From Tepidicaulis marinus (GTDB taxonomy: Bacteria > Pseudomonadota > Alphaproteobacteria > Parvibaculales > Parvibaculaceae), in NCBI RefSeq assembly GCF_000739695.1, contig NZ_BBIO01000001.1, positions 310,001 through 374,000 of the forward strand: 64,000 nucleotides of DNA, given 5' to 3'. Position 1 is the first letter of the stretch, and each line of letters opens with the position of its first letter. A program made the position numbers and the translations under genes. Shown here in pieces: positions 1 through 7,682 of the stretch. Below the pieces are notes generated by a model, which ran no database searches, was not told the DNA's origin, and was given only the letters and a program-made list of their open reading frames with translations.

Positions 1-88
1 GCGCATCGCGCAAGCTGGCCAGCACTTCTTGCGTGTTATTGCCGAGGGAGGAAACGACACCCATCCCGGTAATGACGACACGCCTCAT
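1..88 (-). CDS. fabB: 3-oxoacyl-ACP synthase I FabB, N-terminal fragment
   Basis: Only the first 29 codons lie in the window; the gene runs off the left edge. The peptide begins MRRVVITGMGVVSSLGN, the classic N-terminus of beta-ketoacyl-ACP synthases (FabB/FabF). A Shine-Dalgarno GGGAGAG lies just upstream of the ATG. It follows fabA on the same strand, 158 bases downstream, as in the usual fabA-fabB operon for anaerobic-type unsaturated fatty acid synthesis. FabB elongates the cis-unsaturated acyl-ACP that FabA makes. The assignment to FabB rather than FabF rests on the fabA neighbour. Confidence 0.85.
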   Translation of the reverse strand, partial: MRRVVITGMGVVSSLGNNTQEVLASLRDA

Positions 89-246
89 GATTACTCTCCC
101 TTGCTCAACCGGCTTTTGCCTGGCCGGAAGTCCCGTGTGCCGCCCTCAAAGGCGGCCGGACGGGGGCGAAATGTACCTTGATTTGCCGTGCCTTGCGAGC
201 CAAAGCGAAGCCGGAACGGACATGCGGGCATAAGAGCCATGGCAGA

Positions 247-768
247 TCAGGCTGGCGCTTCTTCGCCGCCTGCAACGACGACACGCAAATCCTCTGCCTT
301 ATAGATAGGCTCGCCATCGGCTTTCAAAACACCGTCCGCCTGCAGCAGCACCAATTTGCGGTTGATCACCCGCTTCAGGTCGATCACATATTCGAGCACT
401 TTGGTCTTCGGCGTGACCATGCCGGAGAATTTCACCGAGCCGACGCCGATCGCCCGGCCCTTGCCCTTGGCGCCCATCCAGCCGAGAAAGAAGCCCACCA
501 GCTGCCACATGCCGTCAAGGCCAAGACAGCCCGGCATGATCGGATCGCCCTCGAAATGGCAGGGGAAGAACCAGCGGTCTTCGCGAATGTCATACTGAGC
601 GACGATCTGGCCTTTGCCATATTCCCCGCCTTCGGCGGAAATATTGACGATCCGGTCGATCATCAGCATGGGCGGCAGGGGCAATTGCGCGTTTCCCGGT
701 CCGAAAAGCTTGCCATGCGCGCAGTCCAACAAATCTTCGTATGAGTAGCTCGATTTCTGTTCCGCCAT
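247..768 (-). CDS. fabA: 3-hydroxydecanoyl-ACP dehydratase/isomerase FabA
   Basis: 173 residues, full length for FabA. The protein dehydrates 3-hydroxyacyl-ACP and isomerises trans-2- to cis-3-decenoyl-ACP in the cytoplasm, the branch point to unsaturated fatty acids. The hot-dog active site is visible: His71 in [18 protein letters not shown] and Asp85 in the same block. It is co-directional with fabB and diverges from irr across 328 bases. The adjacency of irr, fabA and fabB is a known arrangement in Hyphomicrobiales. I see no strong sigma-70 promoter for fabA, only an AT-rich patch near 828-842. Confidence 0.97.
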   Translation of the reverse strand: MAEQKSSYSYEDLLDCAHGKLFGPGNAQLPLPPMLMIDRIVNISAEGGEYGKGQIVAQYDIREDRWFFPCHFEGDPIMPGCLGLDGMWQLVGFFLGWMGAKGKGRAIGVGSVKFSGMVTPKTKVLEYVIDLKRVINRKLVLLQADGVLKADGEPIYKAEDLRVVVAGGEEAPA

Positions 769-942
769 CCTGTGCCCAATCCCTGGCCAGCGAGCCTTGC
801 AAGGGCCCTCGCGGGGGCCAGGCTCATGTTTAATTATTCTGTCGCGCTTCCTAACACACCCGGGGGGCCGCGCAAACCCTCACGACAAGCCGCCCGGCGC
901 CCGTAGAGAGCAGGGAGCGCGGGGGGCCTATTGGGCGGGACC

Positions 943-995
943 TTGACATGGGCGCGGATTTACCCACATTGTGTGTCAGATTGTAATGATTACAA
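943..995 (+). promoter_or_regulatory. irr promoter with a Fur-family-like operator
   Basis: A -35 box TTGACA (943-948) is followed after 16 bases by a plausible -10 CACATT (965-970). A near-perfect palindrome TTGTAATGATTACAA (981-995, 7-1-7) lies just past the predicted start point. It matches the PerR consensus TTATAATNATTATAA except at one position in each arm. A protein bound here would block transcription, so autorepression by Irr or control by another Fur-family member is likely. This is the main content of the 328-base fabA-irr gap (769-1096). Confidence 0.6.
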
Positions 996-1096
996 ACTGC
1001 GCCCGCCGCAGGGGCCTGATGCGCCTCCAAAGGGTGCGGGAATATTTGCAAGGTGCAATGGCCCTGGATTTGGGGCCTGAGTTACGGACCAGAAGT

Positions 1097-1522
1097 ATGG
1101 ACATGGAAAAAGAGCGCCCCTTCAGCCAGACCCTTAACCGGCTCCGCGACGCCGGGCTGCGGCCGACGCGCCAGCGCCTGGCGCTCGGCCGGCTGCTCTT
1201 TGACGGCGGCGAACGCCATGTCACGGCCGAGGTCCTTCACGAAGAAGCGACGGGTCAGGGGATTTCCGTCTCTCTGGCAACCGTCTACAACACGCTGCAT
1301 CAATTCACCGATGCCGGCCTTCTGCGGCAGGTTGTCGTGGATGCCTCGCGTACCTATTTCGACACGAACACCGACGATCACCATCACTTCTTCAAGGAAG
1401 ACGATGGCTCGCTGATGGATATTCCCGGCGATCATATCGAGGTGGCGGGCCTGCCTAAGGCCCCGGATGGCAGTGAAGTTGCCCGTGTCGATGTCATTGT
1501 GCGGCTGAAATCAGCTTCCTAA
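1097..1522 (+). CDS. irr: Fur-family iron response regulator Irr
   Basis: 141 residues. The winged-helix DNA-binding part is visible at about 18-75 (GLRPTRQRLALGRLLF; SVSLATVYNTLHQF), and the dimerisation/metal part carries the Irr hallmark FDTNTDDHHHFF with three His at 95-97, followed by the DIPGD block. Irr senses haem and iron status and controls iron and haem genes in alphaproteobacteria. The ATG at 1097 gives a family-sized product. An in-frame ATG at 1058 with AAGG upstream is an alternative, and the longer GTG-initiated form would overlap the operator at 981-995. It sits between fabA and the rubrerythrin cassette. Confidence 0.92.
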   Translation: MDMEKERPFSQTLNRLRDAGLRPTRQRLALGRLLFDGGERHVTAEVLHEEATGQGISVSLATVYNTLHQFTDAGLLRQVVVDASRTYFDTNTDDHHHFFKEDDGSLMDIPGDHIEVAGLPKAPDGSEVARVDVIVRLKSAS

Positions 1523-1560
1523 GCCTCCTGCTTGTTACGTGTGCAAATCGTTCTCAAATT

Positions 1561-1609
1561 TTTAGAATTACTCTAAAGAGTTGACGAACTCCTTCCATGC
1601 GCTTAATCT
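1561..1609 (+). promoter_or_regulatory. Irr-box (ICE-like) and promoter for the rubrerythrin operon
   Basis: An interrupted palindrome TTTAGA-N5-TCTAAA occupies 1561-1577 and resembles the iron control element bound by Irr in Bradyrhizobium and Rhizobium. Four bases later comes a -35 TTGACG (1581-1586), a 17-base spacer and a -10 TAATCT (1604-1609). The box abuts the -35, so it could serve either activation or repression. The transcript would carry a leader of about 125 bases before the rubrerythrin start. Confidence 0.65.
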
Positions 1610-1741
1610 TTGATTCTAAGGGTTGGGGGCAAAATAACAAGCGCTCCCCGCCCTCACATGGTTGAAGCAACCAGGCCCCGCACCATCCGGCCCATGCGTG
1701 CGCGCATGCCCCCGGGGGGTCTAACAGGTGAGGAGGACGAC

Positions 1742-2161
1742 ATGTCGCTTGCAAGCAGCAAGACTCTCGAAAATTTGAAAGAAGCCTTTGCCGGTGAAAG
1801 CCAGGCGAACCGCCGCTATCTCTATTTCGCTCAGAAAGCGGATGTGGAAGGCTATAACGACGTTGCCGCCGTTTTCCGCTCCACAGCGGAAGGCGAGACG
1901 GGCCACGCGCATGGCCATCTGGAATTCCTGGAAGAAGTGGGCGATCCGGCAACGGGCGAGCCCATCGGCGATACCTCGAAAAACCTGAAAGCGGCAATTG
2001 CCGGTGAGACCCATGAATACACGGATATGTATCCGGGCATGGCGCGCACCGCCCGCGAAGAAGGCTTCGACGAGATTGCCGACTGGTTCGAAACGCTGGC
2101 CAAGGCGGAAAAGAGCCATGCCGGCCGCTTCCAGAAAGCGCTCGACAGCCTCGACAGCTAA
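1742..2161 (+). CDS. Rubrerythrin-type diiron peroxidase (no rubredoxin domain)
   Basis: 139 residues forming a single ferritin-like four-helix domain. Diiron ligands are apparent: Glu19, the pair Glu52-x-x-His55, Glu89, and Glu123-x-x-His126. The C-terminal rubredoxin domain of classical rubrerythrins is missing, as is common in alphaproteobacteria, so an external electron donor is needed. The expected role is reduction of hydrogen peroxide and protection of iron pools. The start is fixed by a strong GAGGAGGA Shine-Dalgarno. The gene is first in a three-gene cassette downstream of irr and has an ICE-like box in its promoter. Confidence 0.9.
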   Translation: MSLASSKTLENLKEAFAGESQANRRYLYFAQKADVEGYNDVAAVFRSTAEGETGHAHGHLEFLEEVGDPATGEPIGDTSKNLKAAIAGETHEYTDMYPGMARTAREEGFDEIADWFETLAKAEKSHAGRFQKALDSLDS

Positions 2162-2171
2162 GAGATGGATT

Positions 2172-2207
2172 AAGCCTGCCGGCCCGCACCCCGGCAGGCT
2201 TTCCTTT
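2172..2207 (+). terminator. Intra-operon terminator/attenuator after rubrerythrin
   Basis: An 11-bp stem AAGCCTGCCGG / CCGGCAGGCTT (2172-2182 with 2191-2201) followed by a broken T-run. It lies between rubrerythrin and the Fe-S gene, and would give more rubrerythrin mRNA than downstream mRNA if readthrough is partial. Confidence 0.7.
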
Positions 2208-2271
2208 CGCCCGCCTGCGGTCCGCATAAGGGCCCCGCATAATGCCCCCTTAATCAGGAAGAGGACCCCTG

Positions 2272-3639
2272 ATGAGCAGAGAAGGCAGTCTGGACGCGCC
2301 GACCCGTCACCCGATCGATTGGCAGAATCCTGAATTCTACGATCTGGAAAATCTCGACGCGGAACTGCGCCGTGTTTTCGATATCTGTCATGGATGCCGG
2401 CGCTGTTTCAATTTGTGCGAAAGCTTTCCGCGCCTCTTCGATCTGATCGACGAATCGGAAAGCGGGGAACTCGATACCGTGTCGAGCGACGATTTCGCGC
2501 CGGTAGTGGAAGCCTGCACGCTCTGCGACATGTGCTTCATGACCAAGTGTCCTTACGTGCCGCCGCACGAATTCAATCTCGATTTCCCCCATCTGATGCT
2601 GCGCGCCCGCGCCGCCGAGGCCAAAGCGAAGGGCGGCTTTCCTTTCGTGCAAAGCCAGCTTGCGCAGATGGACCGCAACGGCAAGATGGCCGAAAAAATC
2701 GCTCCGCTCGCCAATTGGGGCTCGAAGCGCGGCAACGGCCTGACGCGGCCGGTGCTGGAAAAAGCCGCCGGCATCGATGCCCGCGCCGATCTTCCCAAAT
2801 TCGCGGGCGAAACCTTCACTCGCCGCGCCCGCAAGGACGATGCGGCAGGGCTCATAAACGTCAATCGCGAAGCCCCGGCATTCGGGCGCAAGGCCGCGAT
2901 CTATGCGACCTGCTTCGTCAATTACAACAATCCGGGCGTCGGCGCCGCCGCGCGCAAGGTGCTCGCCCATAACGGGGTGGAAAGCATCGTTGCCTATCCC
3001 GGCTGCTGCGGCATGCCGCATCTTGAAAGCGGCAATATCGAAAAGGTGGCCGATAACGCCAAAAAGGTCGCCGCCGCGATGAAGGAACATATCGAGGCGG
3101 GCTACGACATCGTCACGCTCACCGCGTCCTGCGGGCTGATGTTGAAATTCGAATGGCCGCTCATTCTGCCCGGCAATGAAGATGTCAAACGTCTCTCCGA
3201 AGCCGTCTTCGATATCGACGAATATATTGTCGACATCGCCAAGAAAGAGGGGCTGACCCCCGGCCTGCAATCGGTGGAAGGCGGCGTTTCCGCGCATTTG
3301 GCCTGTCACGCCCGCGCCCAGAATATGGGGCCGAAATCGGTCGAGATGATGCGGCTCATTCCCGATACGAAGATCGACGTCGTCGAGCGCTGCTCCGGCC
3401 ATGGCGGCACGTTCGGCGTCATGAAAGAGACTTACGATCTTGCCATGAAAGTCGGCAAGACCGCCGCGCGCAACGTCAAGAAGGGGGAGAACAAATACGT
3501 CACCTCCGACTGTCCGCTTGCCGCCAAACACCTGGTGCATGAGATCGAAAGCATGAACGGCGAGGCCGAAGCGCCGGCGCTGCCCACGGCTCAGCACCCC
3601 GTCGAAATCATCGCCCGCGCCTATGGGCTGATTGAATAG
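2272..3639 (+). CDS. Fe-S / CCG-domain (heterodisulfide reductase- and GlpC-like) protein
   Basis: 455 residues. Two N-terminal [4Fe-4S] binding sets are clear: Cys39, 42, 45, 49 (CHGCRRCFNLC) and Cys82, 85, 88, 93 (CTLCDMCFMTKC). Two cysteine-rich CCG-type domains follow, the first with YPGCCGMPHL at about residue 240; the second has CSG in place of CCG (RCSGHGG). This architecture belongs to electron-transfer subunits such as GlpC and HdrD. It is co-directional with rubrerythrin and 8 bases ahead of the DUF3501 gene. It is a plausible electron donor to rubrerythrin, but that is inference; no substrate can be named. Confidence 0.85.
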   Translation: MSREGSLDAPTRHPIDWQNPEFYDLENLDAELRRVFDICHGCRRCFNLCESFPRLFDLIDESESGELDTVSSDDFAPVVEACTLCDMCFMTKCPYVPPHEFNLDFPHLMLRARAAEAKAKGGFPFVQSQLAQMDRNGKMAEKIAPLANWGSKRGNGLTRPVLEKAAGIDARADLPKFAGETFTRRARKDDAAGLINVNREAPAFGRKAAIYATCFVNYNNPGVGAAARKVLAHNGVESIVAYPGCCGMPHLESGNIEKVADNAKKVAAAMKEHIEAGYDIVTLTASCGLMLKFEWPLILPGNEDVKRLSEAVFDIDEYIVDIAKKEGLTPGLQSVEGGVSAHLACHARAQNMGPKSVEMMRLIPDTKIDVVERCSGHGGTFGVMKETYDLAMKVGKTAARNVKKGENKYVTSDCPLAAKHLVHEIESMNGEAEAPALPTAQHPVEIIARAYGLIE

Positions 3640-3647
3640 AGGCTGTC

Positions 3648-4244
3648 ATGTCTGCCGCAAAGAAACAGATCACCCGCGAGGATATTCTTCCGCTTGAAAA
3701 ATATGCCGCCGAGCGCAAAGAGCGCCGCGCCCGCATCACGCAGATGAAAAAGAACCGGCGTGTGGAAGTGGGTCCTTACGCGACATTCTATTTCGAAAAT
3801 TACGACACGATGTTTCAGCAGATCCACGAGATGCTTTACATCGAAAAGGGCGGGGAAGAACAGATCGCCGACGAGCTGAGCGCCTACAATCCCCTTATTC
3901 CGCAGGGCAAGGACCTCGTCTGTACCCTGATGTTCGAAATCGACGACCCCATCCGCCGCAACAATGTGCTGCGCCGCCTCGCCCATGTGGAAGAGCATGT
4001 CTATGTGCAGGTGGGCGATGAAAAGATCATGGCCGATGCGGAAGACGATGTGGAGCGCACCACCGAGGACGGCAAAACCTCCTCCGTGCATTTTCTGCAT
4101 TTCCGTTTCACGCCGGAGCAGATCGCGAAATTCAAGGACCTGTCCCAGAACGTGATCCTCGGCATCGGCCACGAGAATTACGGTCACATGGCGCTGCTGG
4201 CGGGGCCGACCCGCGAGGCGCTTGCCGCCGATTTCAGCGCCTGA
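3648..4244 (+). CDS. DUF3501 family protein
   Basis: 198 residues, matching the DUF3501 family by its start (ITREDILPLEKYAAERKERR) and overall length. No catalytic motif is evident. There is no signal peptide or membrane segment, so it is cytoplasmic. In other proteobacteria this family is found next to rubrerythrin and the GlpC-like Fe-S protein, as here, which points to a shared role in peroxide or iron homeostasis. Function is unknown. Spacing from the upstream gene is 8 bases, indicating co-translation. Confidence 0.85.
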   Translation: MSAAKKQITREDILPLEKYAAERKERRARITQMKKNRRVEVGPYATFYFENYDTMFQQIHEMLYIEKGGEEQIADELSAYNPLIPQGKDLVCTLMFEIDDPIRRNNVLRRLAHVEEHVYVQVGDEKIMADAEDDVERTTEDGKTSSVHFLHFRFTPEQIAKFKDLSQNVILGIGHENYGHMALLAGPTREALAADFSA

Positions 4245-4286
4245 AAACCAAGCGCCTGAAAACCGGACAGGTGAGATAAGGCGCGG

Positions 4287-4808
4287 TCATGTTTCATAGC
4301 GCAGCATGACCGCGCCATTTTCATATGTCTTGGAATCTTTCAGGCTGAGCTCCTGCGCCGGCCCGTCCGCGCCGAAAAGGCGGATGCCCGATCCCAGCAT
4401 GAGCGGCATGATGAAAAGGTCCATCCGGTCGATGAGACCTTCCTTCAAGAAGCTTTGAATGAGCGCGCCGCCGCCCACCACCCAGATATTCTGAGGCGCC
4501 GTGCCGGAGAGTTTCTCGGCAAGTGCCGCGGGGCTGCCGCTCACCGCTTCCACCCCCTCCGGCAAATCGCCGGGCGGGCTTGAGGTCATGACATAGGTCT
4601 TCAGCGTCTGATACGGCCATTCGCCGAAGCCGAGCAATTGATCGAAGGTGGCGCGGCCCATGACGATGGCGCCGAGCTCGGCGGTGAAATCGTCATAGCC
4701 ATATTCCTCGGAGTCGAACGGCGCCAGCCAGTCGATCGCGCCGTCCGCGCGCGCGATATAGCCATCGGCGCTGAGAGCGATATAGACATGGAATTGCGGT
4801 CGAGGCAT
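4287..4808 (-). CDS. RibD C-terminal / dihydrofolate reductase-like protein
   Basis: 173 residues from the ATG at 4808 (MPRPQFHVYIALSADGYIA). The fold signature is the DHFR/RibD-C pattern: N-terminal strand with SADGYIA, an IVMGRATFDQLL helix, VVGGGALIQSFL and a C-terminal MPLMLGSGIRLF block. Proteins of this type reduce pterin- or pyrimidine-like substrates with NADPH, but the natural substrate here is unknown. Forty-six upstream in-frame codons were rejected as start because the family begins at this methionine. It follows the SH3 gene by 38 bases on the same strand. Confidence 0.85.
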   Translation of the reverse strand: MPRPQFHVYIALSADGYIARADGAIDWLAPFDSEEYGYDDFTAELGAIVMGRATFDQLLGFGEWPYQTLKTYVMTSSPPGDLPEGVEAVSGSPAALAEKLSGTAPQNIWVVGGGALIQSFLKEGLIDRMDLFIMPLMLGSGIRLFGADGPAQELSLKDSKTYENGAVMLRYET

Positions 4809-4846
4809 GAAATCGGCTTTCGCGGTTGAAGGTGGAAGGCCAGGCG

Positions 4847-5431
4847 CTATTGCAGCGTCTCGCCCGGATAGACGCCCCAGATGTGCCGCCGCGCGGCCCA
4901 GCCCGTATAGCCCTTCGCCGTGATCTGGCAAAAGCGCGGCCGGCAAAGTTGCAAAGCGCCAATGACGCCGGGCTCGGCCAGCGCCACGATCTGGCCGCCG
5001 CCGGGCTCGGCATAAAGCGGAATTTCTTCGCTGCCGGTCAAAAGCGCCGTGCGCTCGCCATCGAGCAGGCTGTAATAAATCCAGCCCGTTTCTCCGTCCG
5101 CATCGCGGATGCGCCGCCAGCGCTCGAATTCCGCAACGATTTCCACCGGCAGGCCCCGGCGCTTATAGACCCATTGCACTTCATGCTCCGTGCTCGGGCC
5201 GCGCCGTACATTGGCGGTATCCGCTTTCAGGCTGACGAAGCGGGGCAGCGGCAGCCCGGTGACGGGACCGGCCAGTTGCTCCTGCGCGAGGGCCGGGGAG
5301 AAAACCTCGCCGGAAAGCCCGCTGGTGCCGAGGGCCAGAAAGACAAGCGCCCAGAGCCCGGCGGCCTGCATCAGGCGGCGGGCGGCAAAAAGCGGGCGGG
5401 CCGTTGAAAAGGGCGGGACGTCGATTCGCAT
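4847..5431 (-). CDS. Exported SH3-domain protein
   Basis: 194 residues from the ATG at 5431 (MRIDVPPFST). A hydrophobic stretch (LWALVFLALG) followed by a cleavage-like SPALA|QEQ indicates a signal peptide. After it come bacterial SH3 features: ANVRRGPSTEHEVQWVYKRRGLPVEI at about 65-95, then WIYYSLLDGERTALLTG, and a second SH3-like repeat ending GWAARRHIWGVYPGE. Such proteins bind peptidoglycan or other periplasmic partners; no enzyme motif is seen. It diverges from the 2-hydroxyacid dehydrogenase gene, a pairing seen in several Hyphomicrobiales. Confidence 0.82.
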   Translation of the reverse strand: MRIDVPPFSTARPLFAARRLMQAAGLWALVFLALGTSGLSGEVFSPALAQEQLAGPVTGLPLPRFVSLKADTANVRRGPSTEHEVQWVYKRRGLPVEIVAEFERWRRIRDADGETGWIYYSLLDGERTALLTGSEEIPLYAEPGGGQIVALAEPGVIGALQLCRPRFCQITAKGYTGWAARRHIWGVYPGETLQ

Positions 5432-5601
5432 CACCGGATCATATGACAAGGCTGGGCGCTGGCGGTCAAGAACGGGCGGCGCGAGGGAACGCCGGTCGCC
5501 ATGCTCCCTCTTCTTTTGGCGCATGGGCTCTGCTAGACATGAGATGAGGAAACCGCCGCCCGGCCCCTTATTCGGCCGGCGCGGCCAGACCGGGGACGCT
5601 T

Positions 5602-6591
5602 ATGCCGCAGAAACCGCTTGTCATTGTGACGCGCAAATTGCCGGAGGTGATTGAAGCGCGCATGGGCGAGCTGTTCGAGGCGCGGTTCAACCGGACCGAC
5701 ATTCCCATGACCGAGGAAGAGCTTGCCGCAGCGCTCGCCGAAGCTGATGTGCTGGTCCCGACGGTAACGGACAAGCTCGATGCGGCGCTGCTCGCCAAAG
5801 CCGGGCCGAAACTGAAACTGATCGCCCAGTTCGGCACGGGCGTCGACAATATCGATGTGGACGCGGCGGTAAAACGCAAGATCACCGTGACGAACACGCC
5901 GAGCGTTCTGACCGAAGATACTGCCGACATGACCATGGCGCTTATTCTGGCGGTGCCGCGCCGCCTGAATGAAGGGGCCCGGCTGCTGCGCAATAACAGG
6001 GGCCAATGGCCCGGCTGGTCGCCCACCTGGATGCTGGGCCACCGGATCGGCGGCAAGAAGCTCGGCATTTTGGGCATGGGCCGCATCGGCCAGGCGGTGG
6101 CGCGCCGCGCCCGCGCTTTCGGCCTTGAAGTGCATTACCACAACCGCAAGCCCGTCAATGCCGTTATCGAAAAGGAATTGCAGGCGACCTATTGGGACAG
6201 TTTCGACCGTATGCTGCGCGAGATCGACATTCTCTCGATCAATTGCCCCCATACGCCCGCAACGTTCCATCTCCTCAACGAGCGGCGTATTGCCATCATG
6301 AAACCCGATTCTTACGTGGTGAACACGGCGCGCGGCGAGGTGGTGGACCAGGAAGCGCTGATCACCGCGCTGGAAGAAGACCGTCTGGGCGGCGCCGGGC
6401 TCGATGTTTTCGAGCGGGAACCGGCCATCGACCCGCGCCTTTTGAAACTGGAAAACGTCGTGCTCTTGCCGCATATGAGTTCGGCGACGGTGGAAGGGCG
6501 CAGCGAAATGGGCGAGCGCGTGCTCATCAATATCCGCGTCTGGATGGACGGGGAAAAGCCGCCGGACCGGGTGATCCCGGCGATTTTATAA
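5602..6591 (+). CDS. D-isomer 2-hydroxyacid dehydrogenase (glyoxylate/hydroxypyruvate reductase-like)
   Basis: 329 residues, the standard length for D-2-hydroxyacid dehydrogenases. The NAD(P) Rossmann motif LGILGMGRIGQAVARRA is at about 153-170. Catalytic features are present: the Arg in TARGEVVDQEAL, the Glu in DVFEREP and the His in LLPHMSSAT. The enzyme would reduce glyoxylate or hydroxypyruvate with NAD(P)H in the cytoplasm. The basic residue in NRKP after the second strand of the fold hints at NADP preference, which is an inference. The gene converges with moeB across an intergenic repeat pair. Confidence 0.92.
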   Translation: MPQKPLVIVTRKLPEVIEARMGELFEARFNRTDIPMTEEELAAALAEADVLVPTVTDKLDAALLAKAGPKLKLIAQFGTGVDNIDVDAAVKRKITVTNTPSVLTEDTADMTMALILAVPRRLNEGARLLRNNRGQWPGWSPTWMLGHRIGGKKLGILGMGRIGQAVARRARAFGLEVHYHNRKPVNAVIEKELQATYWDSFDRMLREIDILSINCPHTPATFHLLNERRIAIMKPDSYVVNTARGEVVDQEALITALEEDRLGGAGLDVFEREPAIDPRLLKLENVVLLPHMSSATVEGRSEMGERVLINIRVWMDGEKPPDRVIPAIL

Positions 6592-6612
6592 GCTGGTTCC
6601 GTTCCGCCTCAT

Positions 6613-6642
6613 TGTCATCCCGCGACTTGATCGCGGGATCCA
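6613..6642 (+). repeat. Intergenic inverted-repeat element, copy 1
   Basis: Core TCCCGCGA-cttga-TCGCGGGA flanked by TGTCA and TCCA. It is a variant of the same family as the copies at 11.1, 30.5 and 45.3 kb, and it faces copy 2 at 6725 in inverted orientation. Confidence 0.75.
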
Positions 6643-6724
6643 TTGGCCTTTCAAAGCATCCAGGAATGAGTGGTTTTTGCGGCGCTGCCGCATATCTCTT
6701 TTCGCTGTGCCAGAGGCAATGCGA

Positions 6725-6756
6725 GTGGACCCCGCGATCAAGTCGCGGGGCGACGT
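6725..6756 (-). repeat. Intergenic inverted-repeat element, copy 2
   Basis: Core CCCGCGA-tcaag-TCGCGGG, preceded by GTGGACC. Its reverse complement is nearly identical to copy 1, so the two form a head-to-head pair about 80 bases apart between two convergent genes. Together they could also act as transcription end structures. Confidence 0.75.
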
Positions 6757-6777
6757 TTAGAGAGAAAGGTGAGCCCC

Positions 6778-7581
6778 TCACGCGTGGTGCGAAAGATCCG
6801 TAATCGAGGCATTCTCGCCGTTCAGCGGATTGGCCGGGTCGCGTTTCAGCTTGATGGTGCGGAAGCGCGTGTCGAGGGCATCGTAGATAAGGAGCTTGCC
6901 CGTCAGGCTTTCGCCCGCGCCGGTAATTTCCTTGATGACTTCGAGCGCCTGCAATGAGCCCATGACGCCGGTGAGCGCGCCGAGCACGCCTGCGCTCTCG
7001 CAGGTCGGAATGGAGCCGGGCGCCGGGGCTTCCGGCACGAGGCAGCGGTAGGTGGGGAGCGGCGTGCCCTCTTCGTCTTTCTCATACGGTTTAAAGGTTG
7101 CAAGCTGGCCCTCAAAGGGCCCGACGGCGGCGGAGACAAGCGGGCGGCGGGCGAGAAAGCAGGCATCGGAGACAAGAAAGCGGGTGGCGAAATTATCACA
7201 GCCATCGGCCACGATGTCGTAGCGGGAAATGATTTCGAGCGCGTTTTGCGCCGTCAGCCGCTCTTCATGCAGTTCCACTTTCACATCCGGGTTGAGCCGC
7301 GCAATGGCCGCCGCCGCGCTTTGCGTCTTCGCGGCGTCCAGATGATCCGTATCATGAATGATCTGGCGCTGCAGATTGGATAGCGAGACTTTATCGTCAT
7401 CGATAATACCGAGCGTGCCGGCACCGGCAGCGGCCAGATAAAGCAGGGCAGGCGAACCGAGCCCGCCCGCGCCGATAACGAGCACACGCGCGCCCAGCAG
7501 CTTCTGCTGCCCTGGCCCGCCGATTTCTTTCAAGACGATATGGCGGGCATACCGTTCAAGCTGCGTGTCGCTCAGCGCCAT
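6778..7581 (-). CDS. moeB: E1-like adenylyltransferase of the MoeB/ThiF/HesA family
   Basis: 267 residues. The ATP-binding motif GARVLVIGAGGLGSPALLYL is at about 30-49, and the Asp and Arg of the E1-like active site lie in DDDKVSLSNLQRQ. The enzyme adenylates the C-terminal Gly-Gly of a ubiquitin-like sulfur carrier (MoaD or ThiS). The zinc-binding CxxC pairs of E. coli MoeB are not kept: YRCLVPEA has a single Cys and the C-terminal CPVCG site reads NPLNG. The PTCESAGVLGAL block with its conserved Cys is present. No moa or thi gene is adjacent, so the partner carrier is unknown. Confidence 0.88.
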   Translation of the reverse strand: MALSDTQLERYARHIVLKEIGGPGQQKLLGARVLVIGAGGLGSPALLYLAAAGAGTLGIIDDDKVSLSNLQRQIIHDTDHLDAAKTQSAAAAIARLNPDVKVELHEERLTAQNALEIISRYDIVADGCDNFATRFLVSDACFLARRPLVSAAVGPFEGQLATFKPYEKDEEGTPLPTYRCLVPEAPAPGSIPTCESAGVLGALTGVMGSLQALEVIKEITGAGESLTGKLLIYDALDTRFRTIKLKRDPANPLNGENASITDLSHHA

Positions 7582-7682
7582 GTGCGTCCCATCCGTTTCC
7601 GGCTGTCTCTCAGGAGCTGCTTATATAGGAAAAGGCGCGCCGGGAAAAACCGCCGTGCTTTGCCATCAATGCACATCTTCGC

